This document shows, piece after piece, positions 18,226-26,321 of a stretch of DNA of 56,041 bases. The number at the start of each line of letters is the position of its first letter. Positions within the stretch are counted from its first letter, which is position 1. A program made the translations under genes and the position numbers. The notes under the pieces were generated by a model that saw nothing but the letters and a program-made list of their open reading frames with translations, did not search any database and had not been told where the DNA came from. The DNA lies in contig NZ_RWIM01000051.1 of assembly GCF_009764645.1 (NCBI RefSeq), positions 1 to 56,041 on the forward strand, in the 5' to 3' direction. The DNA is from Pseudomonas sp. PB106 (GTDB taxonomy: Bacteria > Pseudomonadota > Gammaproteobacteria > Pseudomonadales > Pseudomonadaceae).

Positions 18226-19059
18226 ATGAACCGTAGCAAAACCCTGTTCATCACCGGCGCGAGCAGCGGCTTTGGCCACGCCCTGGCGAAAGAAGCGCTG
18301 GCTGCGGGCCACCGCGTCATCGGTACGGTGCGCAATGAAACCGACCTGCAAAACTTCCAGTCGCTGTCCCCGGACAATGCACACGCCGTGCTGCTGGATG
18401 TCACCGACTTTCAGCGGATCGACAGCGTCGTCGCCCAGGTGGAAGCGACTCACGGCCCGGTCGATGTGCTGGTCAACAACGCCGGTTACGGTCACGAAGG
18501 CATCTTCGAAGAATCGCCGCTGGAGGACATGCGCCGGCAGTTCGACGTCAATGTGTTCGGCGCGGTCGCCGTAACCAAGGCCTTCCTGCCCTATTTTCGT
18601 CAGCGCCGCGCGGGGCACATCCTCAACATCACGTCCATGGGCGGCACGATCACGATGCCCGGCATCGCCTATTACTGCGGCAGCAAATTTGCCCTTGAAG
18701 GAATCTCCGATACCCTGAGCAAAGAGCTGCAGCCCTTCAATATCTTCGTCACCGCGGTGGCGCCCGGCTCGTTTCGCACGGACTGGGCTGGCCGCTCGAT
18801 GCAACGCACCGCGCGCAGCATTGCTGACTACGACGCCAGTTTTGACCCGATCCGCCAAGCCCGGGAAGAGAAAAGCGGTAAACAGCTCGGCGATCCGCAA
18901 AAGGCTGCGCAAGCGATGCTGCAGATCATCGCCAGCCCGACGCCGCCCGCCCATCTGCTGCTCGGTAGCGATGCTTTATCGCTGGTGCGGGACAAGCTGC
19001 AACGGGCCCTCGACGAGATCGATCAATGGCAAGCCCTGACCCGCTCCACCGACCATTGA
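18226..19059 (+). CDS. Short-chain dehydrogenase/reductase
   Basis: 277 residues from ATG 18226 with GGGAGA upstream. Classical SDR: cofactor motif TGASSGFG near residue 11, NNAG near 81, a catalytic serine in NITSMGG, and YYCGSK as the Tyr-x3-Lys motif. The C-terminal segment is longer than the minimal fold, as in the group of oxidoreductases often paired with AraC regulators. The start of the AraC gene is 11 bp after its stop. The substrate cannot be told; NADP(H) is plausible because the first strand ends without an acidic residue and Arg follows (GTVRNE). Confidence 0.83.
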   Translation: MNRSKTLFITGASSGFGHALAKEALAAGHRVIGTVRNETDLQNFQSLSPDNAHAVLLDVTDFQRIDSVVAQVEATHGPVDVLVNNAGYGHEGIFEESPLEDMRRQFDVNVFGAVAVTKAFLPYFRQRRAGHILNITSMGGTITMPGIAYYCGSKFALEGISDTLSKELQPFNIFVTAVAPGSFRTDWAGRSMQRTARSIADYDASFDPIRQAREEKSGKQLGDPQKAAQAMLQIIASPTPPAHLLLGSDALSLVRDKLQRALDEIDQWQALTRSTDH

Positions 19060-19070
19060 CAGAGGACGCA

Positions 19071-20009
19071 ATGACCCAGGCCGACGCAACCACCGCCCGC
19101 ATGGTGCAACTCATGGAGACCCTCGCGCCGGTCGAGGGCTACAACCTCAGCGCGCTCGATGACGTGCGTTTTCTGCGCTCGAATCGGCCGCTGACCCGCA
19201 CCCCAGTGCTGTATGACCCGGGCATCGTCATCCTCTGCCAGGGTCGCAAACGCGGTTATCTGGGCGAGGACACCTACGTCTATGACGCTCAGCATTACCT
19301 TGTCGTCTCTGTGCCGATTCCCTTCACCATGGAGACCGACGCCACGGCCGCCGAGCCGATGCTCGCGATTTACATGCACCTGGATTTCCATCTGGCCAGC
19401 GAGTTGATGCTGCAAGTCGATGAGGTGCACGGCGCCAGCGATGCCCAACCCAAAGGCATGTACGCCTCGCCGATGGACGACGCGTTGCGCGCCACAACCT
19501 TGCGTTTTCTTGAGGCGATGAGCGTGGCCGGTGAGGCGCAGATCCTCGGGCCGGCGCTGGTACGGGAGATCTATTACCGCATTCTCACGGGCGAGCAAGG
19601 AGGCTCAATGCGCGCCGCGCTGCAGCGTCAGGGGCATTTCGGCAAGGTCAGCCGAGCGATCCGCAAGATCCACAGTTGCTATCAGCAACGCCTCGACATC
19701 GAGCAACTGGCCCACGAAGCGAGCATGAGCGTGCCAAGTTTTCACCTGCACTTTCGCAGCGTGACCGATACCTCGCCGATGCAGTACCTGAAGTCGACAC
19801 GCTTGCATCAGGCCCGGTTGCTGATGCTGCGCCAGTCCATGAGCGCATCGGCGGCAGCGTTCGACGTCGGCTATGAAAGTGCCTCGCAATTCAGCCGCGA
19901 GTTCAAACGCTTTTTCGGGCGGACGCCGCAGGCCGAGATTGAATGGATGAAGGCGACGTATGCGTTGCCGGCACCGACAACGCCTTCAGAATATGTTTCG
20001 TCGCATTAG
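19071..20009 (+). CDS. AraC-family regulator with PF06719-type N-terminus
   Basis: 312 residues from ATG 19071, preceded by AGAGGA. Residues about 25-180 are the AraC-type N-terminal domain found in YqhC-like regulators (VLYDPGIVILCQGRKRGYLG and YLVVSVPIPFTMETDA). Residues about 205-300 are the two helix-turn-helix units (LDIEQLAHEASMSVPSFHLH and FDVGYESASQFSREFKRFFG). YqhC-like proteins respond to aldehydes and control aldehyde reductases, which fits the SDR gene immediately upstream in the same transcript. The pairing suggests a self-contained detoxification or reduction unit. Confidence 0.85.
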   Translation: MTQADATTARMVQLMETLAPVEGYNLSALDDVRFLRSNRPLTRTPVLYDPGIVILCQGRKRGYLGEDTYVYDAQHYLVVSVPIPFTMETDATAAEPMLAIYMHLDFHLASELMLQVDEVHGASDAQPKGMYASPMDDALRATTLRFLEAMSVAGEAQILGPALVREIYYRILTGEQGGSMRAALQRQGHFGKVSRAIRKIHSCYQQRLDIEQLAHEASMSVPSFHLHFRSVTDTSPMQYLKSTRLHQARLLMLRQSMSASAAAFDVGYESASQFSREFKRFFGRTPQAEIEWMKATYALPAPTTPSEYVSSH

Positions 20010-20014
20010 ATCGG

Positions 20015-20227
20015 TCACTTCGCGGGATGAAGCGCGGCCGCGTGATGCATCGCCAGATGCCCGGTCTTGTCACTTTTGACTTCGTATTGCGGCGCTTCCT
20101 TCGAAGCAGGCCGATGGCGCCCCATGAACTCGACATCCCGTGTGTGCACTTTGACAACCTTGCCGCGAATCTCGCCGGCCTCGCTGTTCCAATGAACCGC
20201 GTCGCCGACCTTGAATGACGTGCTCAT
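20015..20227 (-). CDS. DUF2945 (hypervirulence-associated/TUDOR-like) small protein
   Basis: 70 residues from ATG 20227, with GAGGG upstream. The whole chain is the DUF2945 domain: KVGDAVHWNSEAGEIRGKVVKVHT is the SH3-like barrel start, followed by PQYEVKSDKTGHLAMHHAAAL. Its molecular job is unknown; such small barrels can bind nucleic acid or protein. It follows a 66-residue acidic protein gene by 29 bp on the same strand and is probably co-transcribed. Its stop is only 6 bp from the convergent AraC gene stop. Confidence 0.82.
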   Translation of the reverse strand: MSTSFKVGDAVHWNSEAGEIRGKVVKVHTRDVEFMGRHRPASKEAPQYEVKSDKTGHLAMHHAAALHPAK

Positions 20228-20256
20228 GGTCTGCCCTCAACCGTTGTTCAATCGAG

Positions 20257-20457
20257 TCATTGCGACTCAGGATGCTCACTCGACACCGAGTTGTTGGCCG
20301 CCACATCCGACATGTCTTCATCAAGCGGCGCCTCGTCATCGGCGGGCAATGGAACCTCGGGCTGATCGCGTTTCGGGTCATGCCCCGTCTCATTGTCGGT
20401 GGTTCGGGTCACGTCTTGCTGTGACCGGTTGCCCGGTGCATTTTCATCGATGTCCAT
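20257..20457 (-). CDS. Small acidic hypothetical protein
   Basis: 66 residues from ATG 20457, chosen for GGAGAG seven bases upstream; an upstream in-frame start at 20535 has no ribosome site. The chain (MDIDENAPGN...) is rich in Asp, Glu, Pro, Asn and Ser, with almost no hydrophobic stretches (VPLPADDEAPLDEDMSD), and is likely intrinsically disordered. I recognise no domain. Its pairing with the DUF2945 gene is typical of stress-responsive small-protein operons in pseudomonads, but that is inference. Confidence 0.6.
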   Translation of the reverse strand: MDIDENAPGNRSQQDVTRTTDNETGHDPKRDQPEVPLPADDEAPLDEDMSDVAANNSVSSEHPESQ

Positions 20458-20556
20458 GCCTGGCTCTCCGTACTGACACACGGGAAATCCGTGCCTAAAC
20501 GTGAGAGGCAACAGCGCAGCGCAAGTGCCGGGCACTGGACGAACGGCGCGCGAACG

Positions 20557-20586
20557 AAAAAAGCCTGCTTTTCAGGGCAGGCTTTT
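20557..20586 (-). terminator. Intrinsic terminator of isochorismatase-family copy A
   Basis: On the minus strand AAAGCCTGC and GCAGGCTTT pair over a loop of eight bases (20560-20585), followed by a U-run from the A-run at 20557-20562. It lies 19 bp after the stop of the leftward hydrolase gene. The matching hairpin of copy B (38361-38390) has lost the U-run. Confidence 0.85.
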
Positions 20587-20604
20587 CGCGGGGTGAGTTT
20601 GGAC

Positions 20605-21237
20605 TTATTTCTGTTGCGTGGTCAGCGCCGAGTAGCTGTTCATCAGGTTGCGATAGTTAGGAATGCGCTGCGACAGCAGATTGCCCAGGCCTTCGATGTC
20701 GTTGCGCCAGTCGCGGTGCAACTCACACGCCACCGAGAACCAGTTCATCATCTGCGCGCCGGCCTGGGTCATGCGGCTCCATGCTGCCTGCTGCACCGTG
20801 GTGTTGAAGGTGCCGGACGCATCGGTCACCACAAACACATCAAACCCTTCCGCCAGCGCCGACAAGGTCGGGAACGCTACGCACACATCCGTCACCACAC
20901 CGGCAATGATGATCTGCTTGCGGCCGGTGGCTTTGATCGCCTTAACAAAGTCTTCGTTGTCCCAAGCGTTGATCTGGCCTGGACGGGCAATGTACGGCGC
21001 ATCCGGGAACATCTCTTTCAACTCCGGCACCAGCGGACCGTTCGGGCCTTGTTCGAAACTCGTGGTGAGGATGGTCGGCAGATCGAAGAACTTGGCCAGA
21101 TCAGCCAGGGCCAGCACGTTGTTCTTGAATTCGTTCGGCGAGAAGTCCTGCACCAGCGAAATCAGCCCGGTCTGGTGGTCAACCAGCAGCACGATTGCGT
21201 CGTCTTTGTTCAGGCGGTTGTAGGTTGGAGTGGTCAT
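20605..21237 (-). CDS. Isochorismatase-family (YcaC-like) hydrolase, copy A
   Basis: 210 residues from ATG 21237 (MTTPTYNRLNKDDAIVLLVD). The cysteine hydrolase triad positions are visible: Asp in LLVDHQTG, and the nucleophile Cys in GVVTDVCVAF, just after the family cis-peptide region. It belongs to the YcaC group of unknown substrate, often called nicotinamidase-like. A near-identical gene stands at 38407-39039: the proteins differ at only one residue, near the C-terminus (SALTTQQK against SALTAQQK). The duplicated stretch includes the upstream region. The SD (AAGGG) is inside an inverted repeat. Confidence 0.88.
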   Translation of the reverse strand: MTTPTYNRLNKDDAIVLLVDHQTGLISLVQDFSPNEFKNNVLALADLAKFFDLPTILTTSFEQGPNGPLVPELKEMFPDAPYIARPGQINAWDNEDFVKAIKATGRKQIIIAGVVTDVCVAFPTLSALAEGFDVFVVTDASGTFNTTVQQAAWSRMTQAGAQMMNWFSVACELHRDWRNDIEGLGNLLSQRIPNYRNLMNSYSALTTQQK

Positions 21238-21360
21238 GGTCTGCGTCCCTTTTCGAAGTTGGAGTTTGTTGTTGCGTTCAAGTTGGGTACAGATTACTGA
21301 CGCATCGAAAAGGGATAAATCGGCTGGAATGTGTTTCACCGTCAACTCGAACGGGACAAT
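21238..21360 (-). promoter_or_regulatory. Promoter and leader of isochorismatase-family copy A
   Basis: Read on the minus strand: TTGACG (21345-21340) is a candidate -35, and an AT-rich ATTTAT about 19 bases later (21320-21315) is a weak -10. Then come two inverted arms, CCCTTTTCGA (21314-21305) and TCGAAAAGGG (21256-21247), 48 bases apart. The second arm contains the ribosome site AAGGG for ATG 21237. The same elements at the same spacing occur upstream of copy B. The arms could form a hairpin hiding the ribosome site if the transcript includes both, or they could be operator halves. Confidence 0.45.
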
Positions 21361-21409
21361 AGAGATGCAAGTACTCTATGAACGATGAGAGGCTTAAGCC
21401 AAAACGGCC

Positions 21410-21994
21410 TCAGACCCGCAAAAGCTGTTTGGTCATCGCCATCGATGTGTTCAGCGATTGCCCTGTCCGTTGCAGTTTGTTTAGCAAACTCGCACCCAGC
21501 CACAGCTGATACAACGTCTCCGCCAGATGCCGCGCGTCGCCAGTAGGCAGGCTCTTTTGCGTCTGGCCTTCTTCGATGCACACGCTAATGCGCGCCACCA
21601 CGCGCTCGGCACCATCGCGCAAGGTCAGGCGCATCGACTCGGACAAATCGGCGACCTCGGCGCTGAGCTTCACCACCAGACACTCATCGCCGTGTCCTTC
21701 GAGGGTGCAGCGATTTTGCCAGCCCTGCCAGTAGTCCATCAGCCGCTCAAACGCCGTCAGCCCCGGCAGCGTCAGGCGTCGCTCCATGTCGGCGAGGTAG
21801 CCGACGAAGTAATCCTCGAGCAAGGCCTGGCCATACAGCTCTTTGGATTTGAAATAGTGATAGAACGAACCCTTGGGCACGCCGGCGGTTTGCAGGATTT
21901 CATTCAGGCCAACACTGGTGAAGCCCTTCTCGGCCATCATTCGGTGGCCGGTGTCGAGCAAGTGTTGGCGTGTATCGTCGTAAGTCGGTTTCAT
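21410..21994 (-). CDS. TetR-family regulator, NemR-like
   Basis: 194 residues from ATG 21994 (MKPTYDDTRQHLLDTGHRMM). Residues about 8-55 are the TetR helix-turn-helix (FTSVGLNEILQTAGVPKGSFYHYFKSKE). The C-terminal domain contains two cysteines (Cys in NRCTLEGHGDECLVV), a pattern seen in redox- or electrophile-sensing NemR relatives. It is divergent from a DJ-1/PfpI gene and upstream of an old yellow enzyme gene, the two targets typical of NemR-type repressors. Three copies of a TAGAC-N5-GTCTA-like operator lie at its own promoter, the DJ-1 promoter and the old yellow enzyme promoter, so negative autoregulation and control of both enzymes is likely. Confidence 0.86.
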   Translation of the reverse strand: MKPTYDDTRQHLLDTGHRMMAEKGFTSVGLNEILQTAGVPKGSFYHYFKSKELYGQALLEDYFVGYLADMERRLTLPGLTAFERLMDYWQGWQNRCTLEGHGDECLVVKLSAEVADLSESMRLTLRDGAERVVARISVCIEEGQTQKSLPTGDARHLAETLYQLWLGASLLNKLQRTGQSLNTSMAMTKQLLRV

Positions 21995-22014
21995 GGGGCG
22001 CAAAGTCCAGACAA

Positions 22015-22029
22015 TAGACCAGTCGTATA
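22015..22029. promoter_or_regulatory. TetR operator, site 1 (tetR side)
   Basis: TAGACCAGTCGTATA, the inverse-oriented, degenerate form of the perfect site at 22091-22105 (shares TAGACCAGTCGT). It lies 21 bp upstream of the tetR start codon, where binding would block tetR transcription. Confidence 0.6.
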
Positions 22030-22090
22030 TTTCATAGGCTGCGGAGTTTGCCACAGCCAAGCGGGAAAAACCTCCGTCGAAAAAAATTAC

Positions 22091-22105
22091 TAGACGACTG
22101 GTCTA
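22091..22105. promoter_or_regulatory. TetR operator, site 2 (DJ-1 side)
   Basis: TAGACGACTGGTCTA has perfect five-base arms (TAGAC/GTCTA) around GACTG. It resembles the NemR box of enterobacteria (TAGACC-N4-GGTCTA as I recall it). TCTAAT at 22102-22107, a good -10 hexamer, overlaps its right arm, so a bound repressor would occlude the promoter of the DJ-1 gene. Confidence 0.65.
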
Positions 22106-22205
22106 ATAGGAAACTATGCTGCGCTTCGTCAACCTAATTCAACGGGTGTCGATGCGACACGAATGCCTCGTGCAGCGCTACCACCTGACCAACCCAGGGT
22201 GCTCT

Positions 22206-22883
22206 ATGAAAATCTTGATGGTTCTGACTTCCCACGATCAGCTCGGCGACACCGGCAAAAAAACCGGTTTCTGGCTGGAAGAGTTCGCCGCCCCTTACTA
22301 CGCCTTCAAGGACGCGGGCGCCGACGTTACGCTGGTGTCGCCAGCCGGTGGCCAGCCTCCGCTCGATCCGAAAAGCGATGAGCCCGATGCGCAAACCGCC
22401 GAGACCGATCGCTTTCGCAAAGACCCGGCTGCCCAGCAGGCATTGGCCAATACCGGTCTGCTGGCCGATGTGAGTGCCGACGATTTCGATGCCGTGTTCT
22501 ACCCAGGTGGCCACGGCCCGCTCTGGGATCTGGCTGAAGACAAACACTCCATCGCCCTGATCGAAGCGTTCGACCGCAGCAACAAGCCGCACGGTTTTGT
22601 CTGCCATGCGCCCGGCGTACTGCGTCATGTACTCGCCGCTGACGGCAAACCGCTGATCCAGCATCGCGAAGTGACCGGTTTCACCAACGCCGAAGAAGCC
22701 GCCGTCGGCCTGACTGACGTGGTGCCGTTCCTCATCGAAGACGAGTTCCAGCGCCTCGGCGGCTACTATTCGAAAGTCGCGGACTGGCAGGTTCATGTGG
22801 TCGTCGATGGAAAACTGGTAACCGGTCAAAACCCCGCCAGCTCTGCCGCTGTCGCTGAAAAGCTGCTGAAGATCTTGGGCTGA
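22206..22883 (+). CDS. DJ-1/PfpI-family protein (Hsp31/glyoxalase III-like)
   Basis: 225 residues from ATG 22206; an in-frame start at 22116 would add 30 residues without homology. The nucleophile elbow is GFVCHAPGVL (Cys near residue 132), and the conserved FYPGGHGPLWDL is the oxyanion region. These match the class I glutamine amidotransferase-like fold of Hsp31 and related enzymes that act on methylglyoxal and other reactive carbonyls without glutathione. It is divergent from the NemR-like repressor and followed by a strong terminator and then the old yellow enzyme gene. Expected to be induced by electrophiles. Confidence 0.86.
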   Translation: MKILMVLTSHDQLGDTGKKTGFWLEEFAAPYYAFKDAGADVTLVSPAGGQPPLDPKSDEPDAQTAETDRFRKDPAAQQALANTGLLADVSADDFDAVFYPGGHGPLWDLAEDKHSIALIEAFDRSNKPHGFVCHAPGVLRHVLAADGKPLIQHREVTGFTNAEEAAVGLTDVVPFLIEDEFQRLGGYYSKVADWQVHVVVDGKLVTGQNPASSAAVAEKLLKILG

Positions 22884-22907
22884 GCCGAGCGTCTACATCC
22901 TCTGAAC

Positions 22908-22934
22908 GCCGTGCGTGTTGCACGGCTTTTTTTT
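22908..22934 (+). terminator. Intrinsic terminator after the DJ-1 gene
   Basis: GCCGTGC (22908-22914) pairs perfectly with GCACGGC (22920-22926) over a five-base loop, followed by eight T. It separates the DJ-1 gene from the old yellow enzyme gene, which must therefore have its own promoter. Confidence 0.9.
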
Positions 22935-22945
22935 CGCTTACTCAA

Positions 22946-22960
22946 TAGTTGACTGGTCTA
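22946..22960. promoter_or_regulatory. TetR operator, site 3 (old yellow enzyme promoter)
   Basis: TAGTTGACTGGTCTA shares GACTGGTCTAAT exactly with site 2, including the overlapping TCTAAT -10 hexamer at 22957-22962. It lies just after the terminator and only six bases before the ATG at 22967. Confidence 0.62.
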
Positions 22961-22966
22961 ATAAAT

Positions 22967-24088
22967 ATGAATAGCGCCTACTTCACCCCTGCAAAACTGG
23001 GTCTGCATACCCTGAAAAACCGCATCGTCCTGCCACCGCTGACACGTCAGCGCAGCACGCAACCGGGCAACGTTGCCAATGAGCTGATGGCCGAGTATTA
23101 CCAGCAGCGTGCCGGCGCCGGTCTGCTGGTGACCGAGGGCACGCAGATCGAACCGCGAGGCCAGGGCTACGCCTGGACACCCGGGATTCACAGCCCTGAG
23201 CAAATCGCCGGATGGCGCAAAGTCACCGAAGCGGTGCATGCCGTGGACGGCGTGATTTTCGCCCAGCTCTGGCACGTTGGCCGTGTATCCCACACCGCGT
23301 TGCAGCCGGGTGGCGCCGCTCCCGTGTCTGCCTCCGCCGTGGCCACTGACCGGGTCAGCGTGTTCATCGAAACCGCGCCCGGGGCCGGCGAACTGGTGCC
23401 ACCGTCCGCGCCGCGCGCGCTGAGCACCGACGAAGTCCAGGATTTGGTTCAGCTGTACATTCAAGCGGCGCGCAATGCGATGGAAGCCGGGTTCGACGGC
23501 ATCGAGCTGCACTGCGCCAACGGTTACCTGGTCAACCAGTTCATCTCCGCCCACAGCAACCTGCGCACCGATCAATACGGTGGCTCGCTGCACAATCGCC
23601 TGCGCTTTCTGAAGGAAGTGGTGGCCGGCGTCGCCGAGTGCATCGGCAAGGAAAAAGTCGGCGTTCGGTTTGCGCCGCTGTTCACCACCACCGATGAAGC
23701 GCGGACCTATCTGGGCATGGTCGAGGAAGATCCTCACACCACCTACATCGAGGCGATCAAGGTCCTGGAAGACGTGGGCATTGCCTACCTGTCCATCGCC
23801 GAAGCCGACTGGGACAACGCCCCGGCGATGCCGCAGACATTTCGTCAGGCGGTGCGCGACACCTTCAGCGGCGCGATCATTTACGCCGGGCGCTACAACG
23901 CCGAATCAGGTGCGCGTCTGCTCGACTCCGGGCTGGCGGACTTTGTCGCGTTCGGTCGCCCGTTCATGGCCAACCCGGACCTGCCAGCGCGCATTGCCAA
24001 TGACTGGCCGTTGAATGCGCTGAATCCCGCCACGGTGTATGGCGGGACTGGTGAAGGCTATGTCGATTACCCGGTTTACAGCGCCTAG
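22967..24088 (+). CDS. Old yellow enzyme family flavoprotein (NemA-like alkene reductase)
   Basis: 373 residues from ATG 22967 (MNSAYFTPAKLGLHTLKNRI). A TIM-barrel FMN protein that reduces activated alkenes, N-ethylmaleimide, nitrate esters and similar electrophiles with NAD(P)H. The substrate-binding pair is His and Asn in ELHCANGYLVNQF near residue 180; SNLRTDQYGGSLHNRLRF is the next family block, and FVAFGRPFMANPDLP near 325 binds FMN phosphate. No Shine-Dalgarno is visible before this start, and the -10 ends only four bases upstream, so the message may be leaderless. Predicted to be repressed by the TetR protein through site 3. Confidence 0.9.
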   Translation: MNSAYFTPAKLGLHTLKNRIVLPPLTRQRSTQPGNVANELMAEYYQQRAGAGLLVTEGTQIEPRGQGYAWTPGIHSPEQIAGWRKVTEAVHAVDGVIFAQLWHVGRVSHTALQPGGAAPVSASAVATDRVSVFIETAPGAGELVPPSAPRALSTDEVQDLVQLYIQAARNAMEAGFDGIELHCANGYLVNQFISAHSNLRTDQYGGSLHNRLRFLKEVVAGVAECIGKEKVGVRFAPLFTTTDEARTYLGMVEEDPHTTYIEAIKVLEDVGIAYLSIAEADWDNAPAMPQTFRQAVRDTFSGAIIYAGRYNAESGARLLDSGLADFVAFGRPFMANPDLPARIANDWPLNALNPATVYGGTGEGYVDYPVYSA

Positions 24089-24094
24089 TCAGCG

Positions 24095-25021
24095 CTAGTC
24101 ATAAAACGCCTCGACTGACACTCGGCTGCCGACAAAAAAACTGTCGGCCACGAGGCGCAGCGGCTGCAAATCCAGATCGCTGACCTTGTCAGCGATCAAC
24201 TGCTGGAAATGCCGATACACCGCCGGATATTCACCCTCCTCCGACACCGTTTGGCGCACCCCGTCGATGCTCAACAGTGCGCCACCGTTGTCCAGACGCA
24301 GTGTGCCTTCGGCGCAGCGAATCTCGATGCTCCAGAGTTCGTCGTGGCCATGGGCAAAATCGAATTCGGCACGCACATCGAGGTGGCGCGCGTCAGACAT
24401 CTTGATCGACGCGGCAATCGGCGATTGGCAGTTGCTTGGCACGCGCAGTTCTGCGGATTCGACAAACAGCGGCAGTTCGAGCAAATGGGTAACGATCGAC
24501 AAGGCATTGATGCCCGGATCGAAGACGCCGAGGCCACCCGGTTGCCAGATCCATGTCTGGCCGGGATGCCACTTGCGCACGTCTTCTTTCCAATCGATCT
24601 GCACGCTTTGCAAGGTGCGCGAGGCGAGCCAGTCACGCGCGGCTTCGATCCCCGGCGCGTAACGCGAATGCCAGGCGAACAAGGCGCTGACGCCCTGCTC
24701 CGCAGCCAGATCAACCAGCGCCTGCGCTTCCCCCAAGGTCGCGCACGGCGGCTTTTCCACCAGCACATGTTTGCCCGCAGCCAATGCCTGTTGCACTAAA
24801 GCGAAGCGCCCTTGTGGCGGTGTGCAGAACGCAATCGCGTTTACCGCCGGGCCGTTTTCCAGCAACTCAGCCAACGACTGAAAGTTTTCCACGCCGGCGC
24901 AAGGCTTGCCCTGGGTGGCGACAGACACCAGCGTAAACGCCGGATTGGCGAGGATCGCCGGCACATGTTGATCCTGGGCAATCTTGCCGTAGCCCACCAG
25001 ACCGAGACGAATCGGTTGCAT
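24095..25021 (-). CDS. gal: D-galactose 1-dehydrogenase (Gfo/Idh/MocA family)
   Basis: 308 residues from ATG 25021 (GGAG twelve bases upstream); a TTG one codon earlier is possible. The N-terminus MQPIRLGLVGYGKIAQDQHV contains the Rossmann motif GYGKIA, and EKPPCATLGEAQ has the conserved EKP lysine of the family. The N-terminal 90 residues match my memory of P. fluorescens galactose dehydrogenase almost throughout, though that comparison was not computed. It oxidises D-galactose to galactono-lactone with NAD(P)+. No other galactose gene is adjacent; the old yellow enzyme gene converges on it with 6 bp between stops. Confidence 0.85.
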   Translation of the reverse strand: MQPIRLGLVGYGKIAQDQHVPAILANPAFTLVSVATQGKPCAGVENFQSLAELLENGPAVNAIAFCTPPQGRFALVQQALAAGKHVLVEKPPCATLGEAQALVDLAAEQGVSALFAWHSRYAPGIEAARDWLASRTLQSVQIDWKEDVRKWHPGQTWIWQPGGLGVFDPGINALSIVTHLLELPLFVESAELRVPSNCQSPIAASIKMSDARHLDVRAEFDFAHGHDELWSIEIRCAEGTLRLDNGGALLSIDGVRQTVSEEGEYPAVYRHFQQLIADKVSDLDLQPLRLVADSFFVGSRVSVEAFYD

Positions 25022-25210
25022 CAATGACTCCGTTTTTTATCTTGTTTTAGTCAGCGAGTCGGCAGATTAACGGCAAACGCGTCGGACGTCTGTCAACGCA
25101 ACGTCACAACGACTCACAGGATCAGGCAAGGATTGCACAGGAATGCACTAGTGCGCGGCCCGGCGGAACCGCAAGAATGGTCCCACGACCAAACGATTGA
25201 GGATGTTCCC

Positions 25211-26260
25211 ATGCTTGTACAAGCCTACGGCGCCCACGCTGGCGACAAACCCCTTGAGCCGATGCAGATCAACCGTCGCGAACCTGCGGCCCACGATGTG
25301 CAGATCGACATTGCCTTCTGCGGCATCTGCCATTCGGACCTGCATCAGGTCCGCGCCGAATGGGCCGGGACGCAATTCCCCTGTGTGCCGGGGCACGAAA
25401 TTGTCGGTCGCGTCGCGGCCGTCGGCGCCCACGTCGCGGATTACAAAGTCGGTGATCTGGTCGGTGTCGGCTGCATCGTCGACAGCTGCAAACACTGCGA
25501 CGACTGCGAAAGCGGCCTGGAAAACTATTGCGACGGCATGATCGGCACCTATAACTTCCCGACCCCGGACGCACCGGGCTGGACGCTGGGCGGCTATTCG
25601 CAAAACATCGTCGTGCATGAACGCTACGTGTTGCGCATTGGCCATCCCGAGGCGCAATTGGCCGCCGTCGCGCCACTGCTGTGTGCCGGCATCACCACCT
25701 ACTCGCCACTGCGTCACTGGAACGCCGGGCCCGGCAAGAAAGTTGGCGTGGTCGGTATCGGTGGCCTCGGTCACATGGGCATCAAACTGGCCCACGCCAT
25801 GGGCGCGCACGTTGTCGCCTTCACCACCTCGGAATCCAAGCGCGAAGCGGCAAAAGCACTCGGTGCCGATGAAGTTGTGGTCTCGCGCAACCCGGAAGAA
25901 ATGGCCGCGCATGCGAAAAGTTTCGACCTGATCCTCAACACCGTCGCCGCGCCGCACGACCTCGACGCCTTCCTCGTGTTGCTCAAGCGCGACGGTGCCT
26001 TGACCCTGGTCGGCGCGCCCGCCACCTCGCACCCGTCACCGAACGTGTTCAACCTGATCATGAAGCGTCGCACCATTGCCGGCTCGATGATCGGCGGCAT
26101 TGCCGAAACCCAGGAGATGCTGGATTTCTGCGCCGAACACGGCATCGTCTCCGACATCGAATTGATCCGCGCCGATCAAATCAACGATGCCTACGAGCGC
26201 ATGCTCAAGGGCGATGTGAAATATCGATTCGTGATCGATAACGCGACGTTGGCAGGCTGA
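25211..26260 (+). CDS. Zinc-dependent NAD(P) alcohol dehydrogenase (YahK/CAD type)
   Basis: 349 residues from ATG 25211 with GAGGATG upstream. Catalytic zinc ligands are the Cys of FCGICHSD (near residue 40) and the His-Glu of PGHEIVG; structural zinc is held by CKHCDDCESGLENYC. The cofactor motif is GIGGLGHMGIKLAHAMGA near 185. It belongs to the cinnamyl-alcohol-dehydrogenase branch, with broad aldehyde reductase activity that usually prefers NADP(H). About 190 bp separate it from the divergent gal gene. A role in reducing toxic aldehydes would suit the neighbouring electrophile module, but none of the TetR sites precedes it. Confidence 0.88.
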   Translation: MLVQAYGAHAGDKPLEPMQINRREPAAHDVQIDIAFCGICHSDLHQVRAEWAGTQFPCVPGHEIVGRVAAVGAHVADYKVGDLVGVGCIVDSCKHCDDCESGLENYCDGMIGTYNFPTPDAPGWTLGGYSQNIVVHERYVLRIGHPEAQLAAVAPLLCAGITTYSPLRHWNAGPGKKVGVVGIGGLGHMGIKLAHAMGAHVVAFTTSESKREAAKALGADEVVVSRNPEEMAAHAKSFDLILNTVAAPHDLDAFLVLLKRDGALTLVGAPATSHPSPNVFNLIMKRRTIAGSMIGGIAETQEMLDFCAEHGIVSDIELIRADQINDAYERMLKGDVKYRFVIDNATLAG

Positions 26261-26321
26261 AAAGCAGCATCAGCGGGCGAAGCGTCGCAGTACGTCGAAC
26301 AGGTTCTGGCGAAAGGCAACG

